Positions 49,147 to 60,185 of a stretch of DNA of 64,000 nt are shown here, piece after piece. This DNA comes from Meloidogyne chitwoodi. Taxonomy: Eukaryota > Nematoda > Chromadorea > Rhabditida > Meloidogynidae. Location: contig JACZZP010000001.1 of NCBI GenBank assembly GCA_015183035.1, positions 744,001 to 808,000 of the forward strand, given 5' to 3'. Position 1 is the stretch's first letter, and every line of letters starts with the position of its first letter. The notes beneath the pieces are model-generated. The model was given only the letters and a program-made list of their open reading frames with translations. It did not search any database and was not told the origin of the DNA. The translations under genes were made by a program, and so were the position numbers.

Positions 49147-49801
49147 AATTTTTTTAAATTTAATTTAATTTTAATTTAATTTTATTAAAAAAAAAACAAA
49201 TTTTCCAAATATATTTTAATTAATTAATTAATTAATTATTTTTAGAAAATATTATTATTTTAAATTATAGTATTAATTAGTTTCTTCGTTTTTCTTTTTT
49301 TTTAATGTCAAATTATATTAAACCAAAAATTAACCCAACATTAATTTTTGTAAAAATTAATTTTAGTAAGCTTATTATTTTTTATTTATTTTATTTACTA
49401 CCAATTCCCAGATATTTGAATTTTCTTAATATTATTATTATTATTAATTTGTGTTTTATAAATAAAATTTGTTCTTATCAAAGTGTTTAGAAGAAAACAT
49501 TCACAGCAGACTAGAGATTCTTTTTGGTTATAAATTATTTAATTAATTGAACAAAACAATTATTTTATTTTATTTTTTTATTAATTAAAATATCTTTTTT
49601 TTATTAAAGAATATTAATAATATAAAATTATTTTTTTAACAAAAATTAGAAAATAATAAAAAGTGGAAAATCGCGAGATTTTCTGTTTTTGGTCATAGAA
49701 ATATTTGAATTAAATTAAATGTGTGTATATACTACAGTAATACAAATAAATAAATAAGCGTTCTTTTTTTAAGCATAACATAAAACCAAGAAAATAAGTT
49801 A
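49147..49801. other. 3' region of the homeobox gene
   Basis: Very AT-rich, likely including the 3' UTR. A 61-codon hydrophobic frame (49305-49490) has no support as a gene. Confidence 0.4.
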
Positions 49802-50166
49802 CTTGTGTGTTATCCCCCGACATTGCGGACAAACTTTTGCGGACAAATTTATATATAAATAGACAATTTTAATAATAAAAAAATGTAGTCTATTATTTTA
49901 TATTCATTAAATTTTATTTATTTTTAATTTACTATTTTATTTAGTCATTCTATCATTTTATATTTGATTTTTAATATTCTATTTTACCTTTATAATGAAA
50001 ATTTGGGATTTGCCAGCAACTGAAAAAGATGTAGAGACGTTTTTTAAGAAATTATGATTGCTTGGGGAAAATATTGGCCATTGGAGTAAATTTTTATTGT
50101 AGTTGTTTTATATAAATAAATTTGTCCGCAAAAGTTTGTCCGCAATGTCGGGGGATAACACACAAG
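49802..50166. mobile_element. 365-bp inverted-repeat element with possible transposase start
   Basis: The ends CTTGTGTGTTATCCCCCGAC and its exact inverse extend to about 48 bases including TTGCGGACAAACTTTTGCGG. TA flanks both sides (49800-49801 and 50167-50168). On the plus strand at 49995, MKIWDLPATEKDVETFFKKL precedes a stop. This short peptide resembles the N-terminus of ISXO2-like (Merlin/IS1595-type) transposases seen in nematodes, although such elements normally leave 8-9 bp duplications, so the class is open. The phrase GTCCGCAAG also occurs at about 57430. Confidence 0.75.
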
Positions 50167-52826
50167 TACCAAAAATAATTATCATCGAAACAATTTTATT
50201 TTATTTTTAATAAAAAGGTATATTATGTGTGAGAGGATTTATTTATTAAAAAGAAAAGAGTTACGGGATTTTACTATATTATTAATTAAATTTTTTAATT
50301 AATGAGTGGAAAAATATAAAAAAGGTGTGAAGAATGAAAAAATGATGACCGATTATATTTTTTATATTTTATTTTTTTGTTTGTTATAAAAAGAGAGGCT
50401 CTTTTTGTTGGCAAAATGAACTTTCTTTTTGAAAAATTCTTTGAAAAAAAAAGAGATTTGTTTTTTGATGATGATGCAATGAGAGCGGTATAAAAAAATA
50501 AATAAAAAATTATGACCTTTATTATTCAAGTACAACAAGGATGTAAATGAACTTTTAATAAAAATAATAATATAAAAGTAAAAATGAGAAAAAAATATAT
50601 TTTTTTAAAGGAAAACATTCTTGAAAAAAGGTCATTCATTTTTTGTACTAATGGAATGTTTTGTTAAATAAATTTTAAAAAAAATAAAAAAATTTAGTCA
50701 AAGTTTTTAATAAAAAAAAATAATTTTTATACATAGCTGTTGTTACCGATTATTTTATGAGAAAAAAGCAAAACATAACACCAATAATTTACCCCTACTT
50801 TGTACAGTAAATTAATTCTTCTCTCTCTCTCTCTATTTTTATATAAGTATTTTATTTCATTTTAAATTTCTTTTTAAAAATAATTAAAAAATAATTTAAA
50901 ATAATTGTATCTGTCCCCAAAAAATGTCCCAAACAAATAAATACAATATTATTCCATTTAAATAAAAACAATTTTATATAGTAGTAAATTTATTTATTTC
51001 TTTAGAAAATAAATAAATAAATATTTTCTATTGTTTTTCAAGTGTGTGTCTCCCCTTTCTACAATAACTAAACTATAACAAAACGCTTTAAATAAAAAAA
51101 AAAGTTTTTAAGTGGTAGAGTGTCAAATTGGAAGGGAAAAGAGAACATATGTATATTCTTTTTGCAATTTATTTATTTTATTTTGTGTGAAAAAAAAAAA
51201 TAATTTAGGAGAGAATTATAACAAAATATGTATTAAATTAAAAAATAATTAATAATTTAGAATAGTTATTTTTTTTTTATTTTTCATAATTCGTCAGTTA
51301 TTTATCCTAAATTTTGGAAAAAATTTTATAATAAATTTTTTAAAAAGTATTTAAATTATATTAAGACATATAAATAAAAAATAAAAAGTGTTTTAAATAA
51401 AGGTATTTTATATAAAATTAGAAAAATATTTAAAATAAATTAAATATTTGTTTTCTTTCTTTTTTTTTTAATTTTCAGGAATTTTTATTTTTTGTTTAAA
51501 TAAATTATGCCTACATGGGAAAATTTTTTTGGCAAAAATATTTTTTTCTTTTCTCAAAATATAATATAGATATTTAATTAAACTACCTATGGTAGTTGTA
51601 GTATATTTTTCTTCTTCGAGAAAAAATTGTGTCGCTGTTTGCTTTGCCTGATTTGTTTAAATAGAGTAAATGAATGTACGCGCGCCATCTTTGAAGGACT
51701 ATGAGAACAAACTAAGGAATAATTAAAAATAAAAAATAAAAATAATATTAAATTACTTTTATATATATATTAATTTATTTAATAATAAATATAATTTAAT
51801 TAATAAATAATTTAAAATAATATTTAATACAAATATATTTTCTAAAAGTTGCTATACCCTTAGAAGAATTTCTTCAATATATTCATTACAATAGTTTGTA
51901 ATATTTATTAATGAAAATCCTTCAATAATACCAAAACAAAAATTTTAAAAAATAAAAAAGTATTCTCAAAATTTAATTAATAATTATTACAGAGTTTAAT
52001 ATACTAAGTGACCTTAATAATAATAAAATTAAATAAAAATTATAAATAAAAAAACAATATTTTTGACTGATTTTGATTTTCGGCATTTTCAAATAAATAT
52101 AATTTTTAAAGATTAACCCTTAAAAAGGACCTCATTTCGTTACTTTTATTTTTTAAAGTAAATTAGCTTTTATTTATATATAAATTGACTTCTTCCCCTT
52201 AAATAAATAAATAAAAATATTTCTTCAATAAATAAAATTATTAGCTTCTTTTTGGCATTTTCCGCAAAAAATTCCCTCAATATTTTTGTTTCTTTTAAAA
52301 ATGCCGAAATAATTTTTATGCCTTAATCTTTGCTACTTATAACAAATATAAGTGGGTAAAGCGTGTTTGTGCAAATATTATCTCTCTTCTTTCTTTTTTA
52401 ATATTTTTATTATAATTTGCTTAATGTCAACTCGAAAAATCATTTTAAAATAAAAAAAGGTCATCGTCGCAAATGTCCTCACAAAAATTAATTATTAAAG
52501 ACAAAAGGGAAGTTAAGGAAAAAAATATAATAATAAAAAAAGTGAAAGTAATCGCTAATTTACCGCTTCAGAAAATATTTTTTTATTTAAAGATAATTAA
52601 AATAAATATATAATTTGTTTAATACAAAAACATTATTTTTACATTAAATACACAATTATACATATATGAAGAGAGAATATAATTATTACAATATTATATG
52701 AACACATTATTAGGTATATATATTAAATATTATTTTTACAATAAACATCTTCTACAATGACATCTTCCCTTCATTCTTTTTTCAACTTTTGTTGTTTTCT
52801 CCTCATTGTTCCTGTCAGATATTGTC
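50167..52826. other. AT-rich intergenic region
   Basis: About 2.7 kb without a supported gene. A less AT-rich patch at 51625-51720 includes TGTACGCGCGCCATCT; its role is unknown. There is simple sequence (CTCTCTCTCTCTCTA at about 50821). Confidence 0.45.
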
Positions 52827-53633
52827 TCAATTGCCAAAACTGCTTCTACGGATACGCGTTCGGTAAGTGCCTGAAAAATTAAAATTTTTTGTTTTTAAAA
52901 TAATAATTTTCTACCATTGATTATTGCCAGTTGAATAAGCTGTTGACGCTTATATTCGTCAAACTGAAAAAAAGAAGAAAAAAACAATCTTTTAATCAAA
53001 TTTTAACAACATACAACGACTGGAACCATCAACTTCTCAATGCATTGCTTAGCATTTTCCAACTTTCGAGCGCACATTTCATGAGTCAAGTCCTGAACCT
53101 CAACGAGAACGTGAAGTTTCTCCTCAAGATGGCGTCCTTCTGGTTTGCCTCGCAAGCGCTTCTCCTTTGCTGCGTCCTGAAAATATTTTTTTGTTTTCAA
53201 TGATTAAAGTTTTGTTATCTTATACGGACGGACCTTGACCGAGCCTTTGCCTCTTATCAATATTTTGCATCCATAGAGCATTTCCAGTTGTCGAACGGAG
53301 ATTCCACGTGGGCCAAGTATGCGACCAATCAAGTTTTGGCACTTCCCGTCGTCGTTGATTGCAAAGTCCGGGAATGGAACCTTAACATACATATGCGTGA
53401 GGCCATTCTCCGTCTGAAATAAGCAAAAATGGAATTATTAAGAAAATAAAAAATTAAAAAAAAAGTAATAAACTTACAATTCTCATCGTAGTGAACTGTT
53501 CCTCAAGATCCTGAACGCCTCCACCTCGAGAACAACGATATGGTCGCTTGCCCGACGGAACATAAGCAGGCACTGATTGCTGCCTTTTAGAGTTGCCATG
53601 AGGAGAAGACAAAGGAATGTAAGACGATGACAT
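52827..53633 (-). CDS. small STAR-family KH-domain RNA-binding protein (GLD-1/QKI-like)
   Basis: Exons 53478-53633, 53234-53413, 53018-53176, 52915-52963 and 52827-52870 give 195 residues, all in frame. The maxi-KH core is [18 protein letters not shown] with the GPRG loop at about 86-89, then [14 protein letters not shown] and [20 protein letters not shown]. The QUA2-like end reads [20 protein letters not shown], as in QKI/GLD-1. STAR proteins bind ACUAA-like motifs in mRNAs to control splicing or translation. The N-terminus is short, and the usual QUA1 dimerisation helices are not obvious before VQDLEEQF. The protein stops soon after QUA2. Base composition is markedly richer in G+C than in the genes to the left. 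It is head-to-head with the USP gene. Confidence 0.92.
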
Positions 53634-53868
53634 TGTGACGAAGAAGAACACAATATGAAGCACGGGAAGTATTAGCTTTTTTTTTTGAATTTTGTTATTG
53701 TTGGGTAAAGAAAAAACAAAATTAGGTGGCTTTTATATAAAAATTTCGGCCTCTTGAGTCCTAAAACTTTTACTATTTAAATGCCTGTAAATCAACTTAA
53801 CTATCGCATATTTTACCACTTATTGTCCGTCACACTCACCCTTGCTTCTCTTTTCTATACATTGTGCC
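53634..53868. promoter_or_regulatory. compact bidirectional promoter between STAR and USP genes
   Basis: Only 235 bases separate the two start codons, so both promoters must lie here. I see no recognisable element apart from a T-rich run and ATAAAA near 53736. Both genes share higher G+C coding sequence, which hints at similar expression, possibly germline (inference). Confidence 0.4.
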
Positions 53869-55443
53869 ATGTCTACTAATAAAACATCCTCGCCTACTTG
53901 TTCCAAATTTGAAGACGTCTACGAAGAATGTCTAAACGACATGGATGAGTATTCGGATCACGAAAGAAATAATAATGTGAGTACTTAAAACTTTTGATTA
54001 GATTTATTTTGTTTTTAGGACATGTCTGGAAGGACAGGACTTATTAACCAAGGAAACAGCTGCTATGTGAACTGTGTCCTTCAATCTTTGCTTAACACAC
54101 CAAAGTTTGCCTTCCTTTATGTACTGAAAGCTTTGAAGCCGTACATAAACGTAAACAATACCAGGGGAACGAAGGGAGCATTGACTGGATGTCTCAGCGC
54201 TGTTGCCGATTGCTTCTGGAGTTCCGAATACAAGTGTTTGGACACAAAAGCATTTATGGTTGACTTTTGTTTTATATGTTTTGTCATTAAAAACAATAAT
54301 TTTAGAAAGTGTTTTCCAAGGAGGTAAAAGCAGAATTTGATGGCACAGCTGAGGAGGATGCACACGAGTTTCAAATGTTGCTGTTAGATAGATTATCTGA
54401 GGATGTTAATCGGGTAATTTTGATACTAATTACTTTCTTAAATTTATTTTTTCTTTTTTAAGGTGACTTGGCCTGTTAATTTTACTCAGGAATACAGCGA
54501 TAATGCAAGCAAGATAACTGCTGAAACTTTTACTCGTCACGCAAACGACTACTTTGCCAAGCAGCAAAAATATTCCTCGTCGATGGTGAGCGACCTCTTC
54601 CGTATTGTTCTTTGTGCAACTACTAATTGTCCTTTATGCATGATGACCCGCACCAATTTTGAGGAACTGGTCAATTTTTAAAATTAAATCGTTAATAATC
54701 AAATAATTGATTATTTTAGATCAATCTGAGCGTTGGACTTCCACAAAATGATCTCACAATTTGTCTAAACAAACATTTTGAGCCTTGTGTGAGTATTTAC
54801 GGATTAATTCAATTATAATTTTTGTTAATTTTAGACAATGGAACGAACTTGCTCTAAATGTGGAAAACAGGATTTTCTTCGATCAGTCTATATTTGGCAA
54901 TTACCGGAAATACTGATCATCCATCTTAAACGCTTCAACTTTGAGGGAGGGTAATAATAAAAATTAAAAATAATAATTTAATTTTTCCAAGGGAAACAGT
55001 TAAGGATGACCGCGATGTTGATTTTCCTGTAAATGATTTGAATATGCGGCGCTTTCTTCATCCTAGTTCTCCAGCTCTTACAAAAGGAATAAATACACTT
55101 TACTCCCTTCATGCTATTGTTGTAAGTTATAAATATTTATTTATTTATTTTTGAAATTTCTCTTTTTTAGGCTCACACTGGAAGTGCTCTTACTGGACAT
55201 TATACTGCGAGTGTTAAAAATCTTGACTCGTATACTGATCTTTGGCAGCGTTTCGATGATAAGGATAAGAAAGAGTTGAGATTGAATGAAGTTAAGGTTA
55301 TACAATTTTTGTTTGTTTTAATAAAATTTTTTTTATATTTTTTAAAGAACAGAACAGCGTATATGTTGTATTACCATCGAAATGGAATGACCAAACACAT
55401 AACTTCTGAACAGATGAGTAACGAGAAGAGGCAAAATGGATAA
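53869..55443 (+). CDS. ubiquitin-specific protease (USP/UCH family C19)
   Basis: Nine exons: 53869-53976, 54019-54258, 54306-54413, 54463-54669, 54720-54788, 54835-54950, 54992-55121, 55171-55296 and 55348-55443 (399 residues). The Cys box is GRTGLINQGNSCYVNCVLQS (catalytic Cys about 51). Two C-x2-C pairs (NCPLC and CSKCG) form the zinc knuckle of the fingers. EEDAHEFQMLLLDRLSED and LPEILIIHLKRFNFEGG are family blocks. The His box is LYSLHAIVAHTGSALTGHYTASV (His about 336), and the C-terminus has AYMLYYHR. The enzyme removes ubiquitin from proteins. At about 400 residues it is close to a bare catalytic core of the USP36/USP42/USP17 style; the exact subfamily is uncertain. Confidence 0.93.
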
Positions 55444-56280
55444 ATGAATGAAAAGATAAATGGAATAAAGATATATATTTTTGTATATTATCTGTAAATA
55501 TATATTTTGTATAATAAGTTATGATTTCCCTACTGTATAACGCTAATTTTGTTCTTCTGTCGTTCACTAATATTTTTACAAAACTAAATAAAAATTTTAT
55601 TGTATAATTATTTTTTGTTATTTGAACAGTTTTAGTGGTTACATAAAAATATTTTTCCATTTAATACCAAATAAAACTTGTAATAAAATACAATATAAAT
55701 CGTTTAAGATAGGAAAATATAATTTACTTCAATTGGTCGTCAATTTACTTAAATAATAATAATATTTAATATATAAAATGCCAATTGAAAAGAATTAATA
55801 AAGTAAATAAATAAATATAATGGCATTCAATTAATAATATTTTATTATTAAAAAATATAAAAATTTTATAAGGTAAACATAAATACCTAAGAGGTCATAA
55901 TAATTGTTGAAATTAAATAACTTTTTTTCGCGCAATTGAAAAAAATAATATGAATAAAAATATCAAAATATAAAATGAAATTATGAAAATAAGTTAAAAT
56001 TATTATTTTTTCTTTAGTTTGAAAATTTTATTATTTAATTTTGAGATTTGTAATTTAAAAAATGTGCATAATAATATTTAAAAATACATAATTATAAAAT
56101 TAAATATATTATTTATTAAGTATCAATACCTAAATAAATTTAAAAAATGTTAACAAATTCTTTGTTTGTTAAAAAAAAATTAAAGTAATATATTAATTAA
56201 AGTGAAATAAATTGACGACGGATTAAAAAAAATAGAATTGAAAATTATTAAAATAAAAAATTACTTAATGTAAATATAAT
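55444..56280. other. intergenic spacer with repeated segment
   Basis: AT-rich DNA downstream of the USP gene. Positions 55924-56110 are duplicated at 57763-57950. I see no gene. Confidence 0.45.
55924..56110. repeat. direct repeat, copy 1 (partner 57763-57950)
   Basis: TTTTCGCGCAATTGAAAAAA and the following 170 bases, ending ACATAATTATAAAATTAA, recur almost unchanged 1.84 kb downstream. The high identity between non-coding copies implies a recent duplication. Confidence 0.8.
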
Positions 56281-56400
56281 ATTTATAATCCTAAAATAAA
56301 ATTTTTAGTAAAATTTTTTATTTTTAACAAAGATGATGATGATCTCTCTAAAATTGAACTTGAAATTATAAAAGAATTTTCTATTGACTTTTTTCAATGA
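56281..56400 (+). pseudogene. F-box-like family relic (last exon only)
   Basis: It reads IYNPKIKFLVKFFIFNKDD and ends IELEIIKEFSIDFFQ before TGA at 56398-56400, matching the C-terminal block of copies A-C (IYNPKxKFLVxL). No other exons lie upstream. It shows that the family is spread beyond the main cluster. Confidence 0.6.
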
Positions 56401-56530
56401 TTATATTTGTGTGGGTTTTAATAATTATTATTTTATAAAATTTAATTTGAATTATTCAAATTTTTAAAAAATTATTTATTGTAACTTTTCTCATTGTGTT
56501 TAACTTTTAATAAATTAATTTTTTTTAAAT

Positions 56531-56690
56531 ATGAAAAATTGATCAATTTATGAACAAATTGTACTATTTTAAAATATCTTAATTTTAATTAATTATTTTC
56601 TGTTAAAAAAGCAATTATTACTTTAATTTATTAACTAATCAAAATAAATGAATATTGGCATTAAAAGAATTAAATATGATTAAAATAGTA
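56531..56690 (+). pseudogene. F-box-like family relic (exon 1)
   Basis: The DNA matches exon 1 of copies C and D (ATGAAAAATTGATCAATTTA against ATGAAAAATTTAACAATTTA). It has an early TGA, a one-base insertion after ACAAATTG, and further stops; GTAATTTA at the exon end is conserved. It is clearly dead. Confidence 0.65.
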
Positions 56691-57762
56691 ATTTATACTT
56701 TTAGATATTTTAACATTTATTTTTTTAGTTTTATTATGAAGGTAAAGCAGCAAAATATTAAAAAAAACTTACTATATTTATTTATAATTATTTAGTAAAT
56801 TATAAAATTTACTAAATTTATTTTTTTAAGTAACTAGCTTTAGAAAAAAAATAAAATTTAAATTTTAATTATAGAAATAAAAATTTATAAAATTTAGGAT
56901 CTTTTATTTTAATTTTTTTAATGGACCTAATTTTGATTTCTCTAACTAAGGAAAAGACAGCATAAAAATTAATACAAAATTAAATCATTAAATATACCTA
57001 GTTTAATTCTATATTATGGATAAACATAAATACATAGATTCGTTACCTCTCTTTTTTCACAATATTATTTAGAGATAAAAGAAATTAGTGTTTTGATATT
57101 ATTGAATATATTCTCATAAAACATTTATAGGGCAATTTTACAAAATAAAGTAGAAAAAACATGACAAAAATTTATTTATTTTTGTTTTTTGCTATCCTTC
57201 TATTTTTAATATAAAATTCATTTTTTGCCAGTATTAACCGAAATAATAATAATAATATTTATTCACTCATTCTCACCTTAATTTTTTAAATAAAAAATAA
57301 AATTTAAAAAATAGGTAATATTAAATACAAAACTTAGATTTATTAATTATTGGATATTTTTCTTTTAATTTTTTATAATATTATTATTATCAAAATTTTC
57401 TTTAATTTCTTGGTCTTAAATGTTATGGGTACAAATGTCCGCAAGTTTTTGTCTGCAAGGAATATTTTTTATTAACTTTGTTGGAAGAATGAAATCAACA
57501 ATTTTCCCTAAAATATCTCAAATGCATCAACTTCCTTTCACTTCTTCCCTCCATTGAAATTAGCATAGGTAGTTGTCAATCTTTGCCGATGTGTTCTAAA
57601 GTGCTTCCTATTCCTCCATTTTGCTGTTCGCCAAGTTCGCTCGATGTTCTGTATGTGAGAGCTAATAGTTGTGGAAACTATGCTCATGCACATAAATATT
57701 TTTAAAAAATAATCCTTTTGAGAAAATGATGAATTTTTTTGCAGAAAAAATAACTTTATTTT
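56691..57762. other. intergenic spacer
   Basis: AT-rich DNA. The block 57420-57690 is less AT-rich and starts with GTACAAATGTCCGCAAGTTT, recalling the ends of the 49802 element, so it may be a transposon fragment. No gene is seen. Confidence 0.35.
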
Positions 57763-57950
57763 TTTCGCGCAATTGAAAAAAATAATATGAATAAAAATAT
57801 CAAAATATAAATTGAAATTATGAAAATAAGTTAAAATTATTATTTTTTATTTAGTTTGAAAATTTTATTATTTAATTTTGAGATTTGTAATTTAAAAAAT
57901 GTGCATAATAATATTTAAAAATACATAATTATAAAATTAAATATATATAA
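57763..57950. repeat. direct repeat, copy 2 (partner 55924-56110)
   Basis: Near-identical to the first copy in the same orientation; it diverges after ATAAAATTAAATATAT. Confidence 0.8.
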
Positions 57951-57960
57951 TTATAAAAAA

Positions 57961-58086
57961 TCTTCTTCTAAACAAAAAAAAACAACTGATGATTATTTTT
58001 ATTCATTTAATATTTGTCAAAATATTTTATTTAAATTAACTATAGAAGATTATTCGAATAGAATTTATTTAAATGTTTTTAAATAA
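57961..58086 (+). other. coding-like fragment of unknown origin
   Basis: An open stretch of 41 codons (SSSKQKKTTDDYFYSFNICQ, then NILFKLTIEDYSNRIYLNVFK) ends at TAA 58084-58086. It has protein-like rather than random AT composition, but no start and no recognisable family. It could be a gene relic next to the duplicated spacer. The rest of 58087-58692 is AT-rich with no other feature. Confidence 0.2.
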
Positions 58087-58692
58087 ATTAATTATTTACT
58101 TTATTAAAGGATATTCTTCTTTAGAATTACCTATAAATCAAGTGAATTAATAAACATTTTAAAATTCAATGTTGGAAACCTTCAATTAATTTTTATTCAA
58201 AATTAACTCAATTAAATCATTTAGATGCTTTTAAAAAATTGGGTAAATTAATAATAAATTAAATTATAATATTTTTATATTAATAATAAATGTTTAATTA
58301 AAAAATTAAATTTTAAATAAATTATTTAGAATTACGATTAAGATATGAAAAGAGCAATATTTTTATAAATAAATACATTATTATTTTTATTTATTTTTTA
58401 ATTTTATATAGAAAACATTATTTCATCCAAAAATTAATTTATCTTTAAAAACATAAAATAGTGGTTAGTTTGATTTAATTATTTATACATACATCAAAGC
58501 AATAATTTTATTTCTTCTTCAATTTTAACTTCAATGCGTTATAGTATAAAATAATTAAAATGTTATTACCAATTTAAAAAAAAAGTTTAGTATAAAAGCA
58601 AGTTTGTTTCTCGATTAATAAATATACCTTTGGCCAATTTACTATTGTACCTTTTTTAGTGATTCATTTGCCTGTTCTCGCTTTGTCACAAA

Positions 58693-59571
58693 ATGGTGAA
58701 TCGACATGCTTTTGACAATTGGGTGTCGCCACGTGAACACCATGAATTAGTTAGAAGAAATTCGACTACGCGTCGTCCGGTTCAGCAAATCAACACATTA
58801 AAATTGATACCTGATAAGCTTGAGTTTGCTTCCAAAGTTGGGTCTCAAAGCGTGGAAATTAGAAATGCCGATGATTCGCAGGTTAATTTTTTTTTAATTA
58901 AAAAAATTGTTTTTTTTTAAAGGAACGATTTGCATTCTTTCTCGAAAGTAATAGCAATAAAATAAAAATAAATAACCCACTGGGGTTTGTTGAGGCCAGA
59001 TCGTTCACAAGAGTTGAGATAAGCAAAGATGATGGACCAGAAGAGCACAGAAGTATTACCGTAAACATTCTCAGAGCTAAGAACACGGATGAAAACGCTA
59101 GAGAATTGTTCGAAAAAGCGGCGGGCAATGATTACACTATGTTCGTTGATATCGTAGTGAAAGCAAAACTCCCAAAATTTGATATTACACCCAAGGATCT
59201 CGTAATTTCTCGGAATGGAGCAAAAGCTAAGATTCACATAAAATCAACGTCTTCTAGGGTTTGTGATATATAAAATAAAAATTAATAAAAAAAGATTTTT
59301 TTCTAGATCTATAACTTCAAAACCACACTATCAAATATTGTTGGACAATATGTCCTTAGTCCGATGACAGGAACACTCCAACCTGGTGGAGAAGTGACAA
59401 TTGATCTAGAAAGAATGGTTAATAACTTTAAATTTTTTAAATTCTTTTATTTTATTTTTTTTTCAGTCTGGGCCAGTCAGTAACAGCTTAATTAGGTTTG
59501 TATTCACCTCGGCAGTAAAAGAAAAGCAAAATCAACAGGAAGTGTATGTTCTTCCAATCTCTGCCATATAA
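58693..59571 (+). CDS. double MSP-domain (major sperm protein-like) protein
   Basis: Exons 58693-58881, 58923-59258, 59307-59417 and 59467-59571 give 246 residues. After a short basic N-terminus (HHELVRRNSTTRRP), a first MSP-type Ig-like domain begins LKLIPDKLEFASKVGSQSVE and contains NPLGFVEARSFTRVEISKDD. A second similar unit begins FDITPKDLVISRNGAKAKIH and contains SPMTGTLQPGGEVTIDLERM. Both share the pattern of a Pro-containing first strand, then G-x-V/L-x-P/A-x-G/S before the later strands. MSP domains in nematodes serve in sperm motility, signalling and VAP-like scaffolds; two in one chain is less common. No membrane anchor is seen, which argues against VAP. G+C content resembles that of the STAR and USP genes. 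Confidence 0.8.
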
Positions 59572-59880
59572 TAAATTGGTAACAAGAAATGGAGAATAGA
59601 AGACATAATTAATTATAAATAAAATGATTATTGTATGTAATTATGTAAAAATCAAACTAATGTTTTTTTCGTGTATTGTTTAAGTATTAACTTAGTGTAA
59701 GGTTTATAAAATGATATTAATAAAATGTTTTTGTAAAGTATTCGAATTTTGAGTTTTTTTAATTTTTAGTTTCTAACTTGATTTTGACTTTTGAGTTTTG
59801 ATTTTCTTGATAAGTGAAAAATTTTTAAAATTTGAATTCAATATAAAATTTTATCCATCAAGCTCTCATTGGGAAATTTT
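59572..59880. other. 3' flank of the MSP-domain gene
   Basis: AT-rich, with AATAAA-type signals (about 59618 and 59719) that could end the transcript. Confidence 0.4.
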
Positions 59881-60185
59881 TAAATAAAAATTTCTGTATT
59901 TTTTAAAAATTCTTCTAAAATTTGAGTTTCATAAAAATATTTTGAAATAATAATTTTTAAATAAAAATTTCTGTATTTTTTAAAAATTCTTCTAAAATTT
60001 GAGTTTCATAAAAATATTTTGAAATAATAATTTTTAAATAAAAATTTCTGTATTTTTTAAAAATTCTTCTAAAATTTGAGTTTCATAAAAATATTTTGAA
60101 ATAATAATTTTTAAATAAAAATTTCTGTATTTTTTAAAAATTCTTCTAAAATTTGAGTTTCATAAAAATATTTTGAAATACCGTA
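59881..60185. repeat. 77-bp tandem repeat, four copies
   Basis: The unit starting TAAATAAAAATTTCTGTATT repeats at 59881, 59958, 60035 and 60112 with almost no differences; the last copy is cut at GAAATA where the pogo element begins. The homogeneity suggests recent expansion. Confidence 0.92.

Noticed and set aside
49305..49490. 61-codon hydrophobic ORF after the homeobox gene
   Set aside because: Composition only, and the position fits the 3' UTR or spacer.
55298..55660. 120-codon minus-strand ORF at the end of the USP gene
   Set aside because: It is antisense to the last USP exon and its 3' UTR; the USP frame has the conserved AYMLYYHR end.
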